DNA from: Gallionellaceae bacterium
Lineage (GTDB): Bacteria > Pseudomonadota > Gammaproteobacteria > Burkholderiales > Gallionellaceae
Direction: 5' to 3'
DNA: 13,119 nucleotides
Assembly (NCBI GenBank): GCA_031277195.1
Contig: JAITMU010000060.1
Coordinates: 1 to 13,119, forward strand
A program made the translations under genes and the position numbers. Shown piece after piece: positions 1 through 4,519 of the stretch (position 1 is its first letter; each line of letters opens with the position of its first letter). The notes beneath the pieces are model-generated. The model had not been told where the DNA came from and did no database searches. It was given only the letters and a program-made list of their open reading frames with translations.

Positions 1-23
1 TAAGTAAACCGCTGAAAATCCGC

Positions 24-395
24 TTATTGCACTGCCGCAGGCGGCGGCGTCGCCGGAACCGCTTGCCATCCGCCCGGACACGTTTGGGCATACGGATAAT
101 AAGCGTTTGCGCCCGCGCACCAGTACCAGTATTGCGTCGTCTGCGGCGCGACGTAGGTCATCGCGGGAGTGGGAGGCGTGACGTAGACGGTGCTGGGCTG
201 GTTCATGTTGTACAGCATCGCGCCGGTGAACAGGGTGGGGAAAAACCAGGAGTTGCTCCATCCCCAGCCGCCACGGTAGTAATGGCTGTGGCTGTATCCA
301 TGCCCGCCGTGTCCGCCGCCGCCGCGCCGCGCTTCGGCAACTGCGGGCGCCACCAGGGCGGTAATCAGCAGTGCGACTATCAGTTTTTTCATCAT
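24..395 (-). CDS. Small secreted Gly/His-rich protein with C-terminal paired-Cys motif, function unknown
   Basis: Predicted 123-residue exported protein. The N-terminus (MMKK followed by a hydrophobic stretch to about residue 20, ending AVA) reads as a Sec signal peptide cleaved near A20 or A22. The mature part starts with a Gly/His/Tyr/Trp-rich segment (about 23-50), then a Pro/Thr-rich middle, then an aromatic block with two cysteines (C93 and C106) in the form WCAGANAYYPYAQTCPGGW. Small exported proteins with a C-x(n)-YYPY-x(n)-CPxGW ending are known in proteobacteria, but no function is established. The start is supported by AGGAGA (401-406) five bases upstream. It is the last of three same-strand genes, 34 bases after the lipoprotein gene, so co-transcription is likely. 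The two cysteines could form a periplasmic disulfide; that is inference. Confidence 0.75.
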   Translation of the reverse strand: MMKKLIVALLITALVAPAVAEARRGGGGHGGHGYSHSHYYRGGWGWSNSWFFPTLFTGAMLYNMNQPSTVYVTPPTPAMTYVAPQTTQYWYWCAGANAYYPYAQTCPGGWQAVPATPPPAAVQ

Positions 396-429
396 GACAT
401 TCTCCTGTCGTGTGTTAGCGCCGCAGGCG

Positions 430-855
430 TCACTCCTTGGCTGGAGCGGGCGGTGGCGGAGGCGGCGGGGGAGCCGTATTCGCCGCCTGTGGCGCTTGGT
501 TGCCCTTGGAATACATGCATTGCTGGTAGGCGATGTCGTAGTTGCGCTGGTTTTCCGCGCCGCTCGTATCGCCCGGCGTGCTGGTCGTCACCCCTACCCC
601 GCCGCCGGAAACGCTGCCATGACCGCCGCCTATCGAGCCAAACGAGGTGCCTATCGTCATGGCGGGCATCGAGAACGAGCTTTTGTCACCGGCGGTTTTC
701 TGGGCGTATTGGCGGCATTCGTTGTCCTCGGCGGTGAACACTTCAAGCGGCTTGTTCGCGCCCGGAACCATGACGACGCTGGGGCCGCTGGGAGCCGATG
801 AGGCGCAGCCTGCCAGCAGGGCGGCGATGGATAAGGCGATGAGGGGTTTTTGCAT
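430..855 (-). CDS. Proline-tailed lipoprotein, paralogue of the neighbouring Gly-zipper lipoprotein
   Basis: A 141-residue predicted lipoprotein. The signal peptide MQKPLIALSIAALLAGC ends in a lipobox (LAGC) with the lipidated cysteine at C17. Residues 21-52 carry a PSGPxVxVMPGxxKPLExF block and an AEDxxCRxYAQ block (C47). A Gly/Ser/Thr-rich middle (about 60-100) follows, then a YDxAYxQCMYxKGNQxPQA block (C113) and a tail with a run of prolines. The same blocks in the same order occur in the protein encoded at 910-1404, so the two are tandem paralogues; here the Gly-zipper is replaced by low-complexity Gly/Ser sequence. A longer form from a TTG at 876 is possible, but ATG 855 is preferred because GGGAGA lies five bases upstream and the signal peptide then starts correctly. 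Likely an envelope lipoprotein of unknown function. Confidence 0.82.
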   Translation of the reverse strand: MQKPLIALSIAALLAGCASSAPSGPSVVMVPGANKPLEVFTAEDNECRQYAQKTAGDKSSFSMPAMTIGTSFGSIGGGHGSVSGGGVGVTTSTPGDTSGAENQRNYDIAYQQCMYSKGNQAPQAANTAPPPPPPPPAPAKE

Positions 856-860
856 GTCGA

Positions 861-866
861 TCTCCC
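861..866 (-). promoter_or_regulatory. Shine-Dalgarno site fixing the start of the 141-residue lipoprotein
   Basis: On the minus strand this reads GGGAGA, five bases before ATG 855. It favours that start over the in-frame TTG at 876. Confidence 0.6.
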
Positions 867-909
867 TTTTGTTCAATGAAGTTGGGATGAAACCGCTGTC
901 AATTCCCGC

Positions 910-1404
910 TTATTGCCCGGGTGGGGGCGGGGGAGGCGGAAAACCGGCGGGCGGCGGGGGCGGACTGGCTTGCGACTGATAGCGTCCGGCCTGCGGAATC
1001 TGGTTGCCCTTGGTGTACATGCATTGCAGATAAGCGACGTCGTAACGGCGCTGGATGTCGCCGGAACCGGAGCTTGCCGCGCCCGCGCCGCTGGCGGTGC
1101 CTGCGATGAGACCCATCGCCGCGCCCGCGCCTGCGCCATCGCTGCCACCCATCAATGCGCCCGCTGCTGCGCCGACGACCGTGCCGAACGCCATGTTGCG
1201 CGCTTGCGTGTCGTTTGCGGTGCTTTCCGCCGATGCGCCGACGTATTGTTGCGCGTACATCCGGCAGTATTGATCTTCAGCGCTGAAAATTTCGAGTGGC
1301 TTTCCCGGCGCGGGCATGACCGCGACATTCGGACCGCTGGGGATGGTGGAAGCGCATCCCGCCAAAACGGCTGCGGCGAGGAGTGCGACGAGGGGTTTTT
1401 GCAT
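910..1404 (-). CDS. Gly-zipper lipoprotein with polyproline tail
   Basis: A 164-residue predicted lipoprotein. MQKPLVALLAAAVLAGC gives a signal peptide and LAGC lipobox (C17). An AEDxYCRxYAQ block holds C47. Residues 72-110 form a Gly/Ala-rich segment with GxxxG spacing (AFGTVVGAAAGALMGG, then GAGAGAAMGLIAG), as in YMGG-type Gly-zipper domains that insert in or pack against membranes. A YDVAYLQCMYTKGNQ block (C128) and a tail with proline runs (148-162) follow. An in-frame ATG further upstream (1458) would add 18 residues before the signal peptide; ATG 1404 is preferred because GGAGA sits six bases upstream and the MQKPL start matches the paralogue. It is first in a three-gene minus-strand set, with a 54-base gap to the next. 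Function unknown; envelope location is well supported. Confidence 0.83.
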   Translation of the reverse strand: MQKPLVALLAAAVLAGCASTIPSGPNVAVMPAPGKPLEIFSAEDQYCRMYAQQYVGASAESTANDTQARNMAFGTVVGAAAGALMGGSDGAGAGAAMGLIAGTASGAGAASSGSGDIQRRYDVAYLQCMYTKGNQIPQAGRYQSQASPPPPPAGFPPPPPPPGQ

Positions 1405-1410
1405 GATTTG

Positions 1411-1415
1411 TCTCC
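1411..1415 (-). promoter_or_regulatory. Shine-Dalgarno site fixing the start of the Gly-zipper lipoprotein
   Basis: GGAGA on the minus strand, six bases before ATG 1404. It supports that start against the upstream ATG at 1458. Confidence 0.6.
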
Positions 1416-1524
1416 AAGTCAAAAAAACAGCTTGAGTAATGCCATAACCATTAACCATTGTACGCCTGCTTTGGTTGACAGGGTTAATGTCAGGAAAGTG
1501 TGGCGGCGTCCCCGATTTCCTCTG

Positions 1525-1652
1525 CCGTCATTCCAGCGGAAGCTGGAATCCAGTGGAAATAACAACCCGCGCAGCGGACAAAACCTTGTTGTCCGGCTAC
1601 GCCGGAGTATTTTGATAACTGCACTGGATTCCAGCTTTCGCTGGAATGACGG
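1525..1652. repeat. Inverted pair of GNRA-looped palindromic repeats (REPIN-like, 128 bp)
   Basis: Two copies of a 29-base unit face each other at 1527-1555 and 1622-1650, differing at one base. Each unit is itself a hairpin with perfect 8-bp stem ATTCCAGC/GCTGGAAT (1530-1549 and 1628-1647). Read in unit orientation, the loops are GGAA and GAAA. The spacer holds two further small hairpins: GGACAA/TTGTCC (1576-1594) and CCGGC/GCCGG (1593-1605). A third unit lies at the right edge of the window. Paired inverted hairpins are the layout of REPINs; an RNA role is not excluded. Confidence 0.85.
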
Positions 1653-1797
1653 AGGCACATTAAAACTGAACCGCCATCAAAAGTACCCTATTGGCATGAA
1701 ATTCGGCTTAAGGTTCCGCAATCTGTCAGGCTTCGTTACGGCTTCCCGATGGGTTACACTCATAAACTTGCTTACATTACCTCGCCTGACCGCATTT

Positions 1798-3243
1798 ATG
1801 CTCATGGTTGCCAAGTCGAACAGATCGCTAGTCACGATTTCGCTGACGCTCGCGCTGGCGGGCGTTATGCAGGGATGCGGCACGACGCCTGTGTCCGGTC
1901 TGGTGTCATCGCCGCTGCCGGTGCCTGCCAGCTATCCCCAGGTGACGGGCGACAACACCGCAAAGGCTGCGCCGGATGTCGCCTGGGAACAGGTGTTGCC
2001 CGATCCGCGTTTTCAGAAATTGATGGCGCTGGCGCTGGAAAACAGCCGCGATCTGCGGCTTGCGTCGTTACGCGTGGAGGAAGCGCGCGCGGCCTGGGGC
2101 ATTCAGCGCGCGGATTTGTTTCCGTCGATAGGCGCAACGGCGGGCGGAAATCGGGCGCGCGTGCCGGGCGACATCAACCTCACCGGACAATCCCTCATCA
2201 CCAGCCAGTATCAGGTCGGCCTGGGGATGAACCAGTGGGAGCTTGATCTGTGGGGCAGGGTGCGCAGCCTGAATGAAGCCGCGCTGCAACGTTATCTGTC
2301 CGCCGATGAAATGCGCCGCGCCGCCACGCTGTCGCTGTTTTCGCAACTGGCGCAGGGCTGGCTGGGGCTGGTGGAACTGGATGAACGGCTGACGCTGGCG
2401 CGCGCGGAAGTCGCCAGTCGGCAGGAAACGTTACGCATTTTCACGCGGCGTTTTGAAGTGGGCGCGGCGTCGAAATTTGATTTGGAACAGGTGCGCGTGC
2501 TGTCCACGCAGGCCGACATGCTGGTCGCGCAACTGGAACAGCAGCGCGCGCAGCAGATCAACGGGCTGACGTTGCTGGCGGGATCGCCGGTTGCGGACAT
2601 CGCCGACGGGGTGAGGCTGGACAATATCGTCGTCGCTGAAATCGGTGAGAGCTTGCCATCCGAATTGCTGACTGCCAGGCCGGACATTCTCGCCGCCGAG
2701 CGCGATTTGCTCGCGGCAGACGCTAATGTGTCTGCCGCCAGAGCGGCGTTTTTTCCGAGCATCACGCTGACGGCCAGCGCAGGCACGGCCAGCGCGGAAC
2801 TGGGCGGTTTGTTCGATGCGGGCAGTCGCGCCTGGAGCTGGGCGCCCAGCATCACCTTGCCGATTTTTACCGCAGGCCGTTTGCGCGCCAGTCTGGATGT
2901 GGCGCAGTTGCGCCGTGAACAAGCGGTGGCGAGTTATGAAAAAAACATTCAGAGCGCGTTTCGTGATGTCGCTGACGCGCTGGCGGCGCGGCAATGGCTG
3001 GCGCAACAACTGAAAGCGCAGGAAGCCGCGCTGGCAGCGCAACGCGAACGCGCGCGACTGGCGACGTTGCGCTACGACGCGGGGTCTTCCACCTTTCTGG
3101 ATGTGCTGGATGCGCGGCGCGATTTGCTGACCGCCGAGCAGCAACGCGCGCAGCTTCAGCGCGCCTTGTTGTCGGCGCGTGTGGCGGTGTTTGCCGCGTT
3201 GGGCGGCGGGTCGGGTGTGCTGGAGAGTGCGGGTGGGCAATGA
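1798..3243 (+). CDS. NodT/TolC-family outer-membrane efflux lipoprotein
   Basis: About 481 residues, the usual length for NodT-family outer-membrane factors, which form trimeric channels that dock onto periplasmic adaptors. The N-terminus has a hydrophobic signal stretch followed by MQGC (C27), a slightly atypical lipobox. Two outer-membrane efflux repeats follow. The first begins near residue 62 with the typical DPRFQKLMALALENSRDL pattern. The second includes the family hallmark ARPDILAAERDL (RPD at 294-296) and AARAAFFPSITLTASAG. The open frame runs much further upstream through the repeat region, but that part is not protein-like. ATG 1798 and ATG 1804 both give a good signal peptide, ATG 1696 is an alternative, and none has a clear ribosome site. 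It heads the export cluster and is the only channel seen for the ABC and RND pumps downstream. Confidence 0.9.
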   Translation: MLMVAKSNRSLVTISLTLALAGVMQGCGTTPVSGLVSSPLPVPASYPQVTGDNTAKAAPDVAWEQVLPDPRFQKLMALALENSRDLRLASLRVEEARAAWGIQRADLFPSIGATAGGNRARVPGDINLTGQSLITSQYQVGLGMNQWELDLWGRVRSLNEAALQRYLSADEMRRAATLSLFSQLAQGWLGLVELDERLTLARAEVASRQETLRIFTRRFEVGAASKFDLEQVRVLSTQADMLVAQLEQQRAQQINGLTLLAGSPVADIADGVRLDNIVVAEIGESLPSELLTARPDILAAERDLLAADANVSAARAAFFPSITLTASAGTASAELGGLFDAGSRAWSWAPSITLPIFTAGRLRASLDVAQLRREQAVASYEKNIQSAFRDVADALAARQWLAQQLKAQEAALAAQRERARLATLRYDAGSSTFLDVLDARRDLLTAEQQRAQLQRALLSARVAVFAALGGGSGVLESAGGQ

Positions 3244-3265
3244 ATTTTGTTGATCGCGTTAGGAC

Positions 3266-3351
3266 ACCCATCCCCACCCTAACCCTCCCCTTGAAGGGGA
3301 GGGAATCTCAGTCCCCTCCCCTTCCAGGGGAGGGTTAGGGTGGGGATGGGT
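3266..3351. repeat. REPIN-like compound palindrome A (86 bp) between channel gene and yhiI
   Basis: The outer arms start ACCCATCCCCACCCTAACC and end in its exact reverse complement. Inside lie two hairpins (3283-3303 and 3314-3334) of the form CCCTCCCC/GGGGAGGG. The outer left end continues as GGAC (3262-3265), the extension that copies B and C carry at their right ends, so A is inverted relative to them. The right arm (3327-3350) has five G-runs with short loops, a G-quadruplex pattern on the coding strand, ending 31 bases before the yhiI start. Confidence 0.9.
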
Positions 3352-3381
3352 TAAAAAGCATAACCAAAAGGTAACAAAACC

Positions 3382-4365
3382 ATGTTGAACAAAAAACGAA
3401 CGCCGCTGCTGGTGATTGCGCTCCTGATTGTGGTCGCGCTGTGGGCCTGGAAGAACAGCAAACCCGCCGGTCCCGGCGAGGGATTTGTCAGCGGCAACGG
3501 TCGTATCGAAGCCACCGAAGTGGACGTGGCGGGCAGGCTGGGCGGGCGCGTCGAGGAGATTCTGGTGTACGAAGGCGACTTCGTGAAAGCCGGTCAGGTG
3601 CTGGTGCGCATGCAGATCGACACCTTGAACGCGCAACTGCGTGAAGCGCAGGCGCAAGTGACGGCGCGGCAGAGCGATCTGGCGGCGGTGCAGGCGCAGG
3701 TGATTCAGCGCGAAAGCGAACTGGATGCGGCGAAACGCAGGCAAGCGCGCTCGGAAACGCTGGCGCAGGAAGGCGCGTCGTCCATGCAGGAACTGGACGA
3801 CGATCGCGCGCGCGCGCGCAACGCGCAAGCGGCGGTGGATGCCGCCAGGGCGCAAGTGGCGGCAGCACAGGCGGCGGTGAAAGCGGCGTCGGCGACGGTC
3901 GAGCGCATCAATGCCGATCTCGTCGATAGCGATCTGAAAGCGCCGCGCGATGGCCGCATCCAGTTTCGTCTGGCGCAGCCGGGTGAAGTGGTGGGCGCGG
4001 GCGGCAAGGTTTTGAATCTGGTCGATCTCTCCGATGTGTACATGACGTTTTTTGTGCCGGAGTCGGTGGCGGGTCGCATCGCGATGGGAACGGAAGTGCG
4101 CATCGTGCTGGATGTCGCGCCCAAGACCGCCATTCCCGCGCGCGTGAGTTTTGTCGCCGACACGGCGCAGTTCACGCCCAAGACGGTGGAGACCGCCAGC
4201 GAACGGCAGAAGCTGATGTTTCGCGTGCGCGCGCGCATCGACGAAGCGTTGCTGAAAAGCCGCCTGGATCAGGTGAAAACCGGCTTGCCGGGCGTGGCGT
4301 GGATTCGGCTGGATGACAAACAACCCTGGCCGCCGGAGTTGAGTCAGATGGTGCAGGTGAAGTAG
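3382..4365 (+). CDS. yhiI: YhiI-like HlyD-family periplasmic adaptor of an ABC exporter
   Basis: A 327-residue membrane-fusion protein. A single N-terminal membrane anchor spans about residues 7-23, with no lipobox. A lipoyl-like half follows (NGRIEATEVDVAGRLGGRV, then EGDFVKAGQVLVRM). A long Ala/Gln/Arg-rich coiled-coil hairpin (about 70-175) should reach the outer-membrane channel. Then come the second lipoyl half (DLKAPRDGRIQFRLAQPGE) and a beta-barrel domain with LVDLSDVYMTFF and QFTPKTVETASERQKLMFRV. These blocks match E. coli YhiI closely from memory. ATG 3382 is preceded by AAAGG about ten bases upstream. The next gene is rbbA, as in E. coli. The protein should link the RbbA/YhhJ pump in the inner membrane to the NodT-type channel encoded upstream. 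Confidence 0.93.
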   Translation: MLNKKRTPLLVIALLIVVALWAWKNSKPAGPGEGFVSGNGRIEATEVDVAGRLGGRVEEILVYEGDFVKAGQVLVRMQIDTLNAQLREAQAQVTARQSDLAAVQAQVIQRESELDAAKRRQARSETLAQEGASSMQELDDDRARARNAQAAVDAARAQVAAAQAAVKAASATVERINADLVDSDLKAPRDGRIQFRLAQPGEVVGAGGKVLNLVDLSDVYMTFFVPESVAGRIAMGTEVRIVLDVAPKTAIPARVSFVADTAQFTPKTVETASERQKLMFRVRARIDEALLKSRLDQVKTGLPGVAWIRLDDKQPWPPELSQMVQVK

Positions 4366-4396
4366 GGGAATGTGATTTGTGAATGCTGATAGTGAA

Positions 4397-4497
4397 ACCC
4401 ATCCCCACCCTAACCCTCCCCTTGAAGGGGAGGGGACTGTTGCGTTCCGCCGTTTCACTCCCTCCCCTTCAAGGGGAGGGTTAGGGTGGGGATGGGT
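4397..4497. repeat. REPIN-like compound palindrome B (101 bp) between yhiI and rbbA
   Basis: Same architecture as copy A: outer arms ACCCATCCCCACCCTAACC and its reverse complement, with hairpins at 4414-4434 and 4460-4480. A non-conserved spacer of about 25 bases lies between them. GTCC (4498-4501) follows the right end. The G-run arm (4473-4496) lies on the coding strand and ends 23 bases before the rbbA ATG. It takes up most of the 154-base gap. Confidence 0.92.
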
Positions 4498-4519
4498 GTC
4501 CCACGCGCCTCTCTAAGTC

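Larger units (their letters stand above)
1405..1797. other. Divergent intergenic region between the lipoprotein set and the export cluster
   Basis: A 393-base gap between genes reading away from each other, so promoters for both units should lie here. A minus-strand TACAAT (+ strand 1457-1462) resembles a -10 box, but no good -35 box is found at the right distance. No convincing promoter is visible upstream of the outer-membrane channel gene. The centre (1525-1652) is a repeat pair listed separately. Short open frames across it only translate the repeat. Confidence 0.5.

Noticed and set aside
1419..1658. Minus-strand ORF starting MPPSFQRKLESS
   Set aside because: It merely translates the GNRA-looped repeat pair; this peptide is a common artefact of that repeat type.
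913..1797. Long in-frame upstream extension of the outer-membrane channel ORF
   Set aside because: It runs antisense to a clear lipoprotein gene and through a palindromic repeat, and the translation has no signal peptide or family similarity until after 1798.
3266..3351. Rho-independent terminators at the strong hairpins (here and at 4397-4497, 7402-7485, 9892-9978, 13091-13110)
   Set aside because: None is followed by a T-tract, several lie between co-directional genes, and one related copy is inside a coding region.
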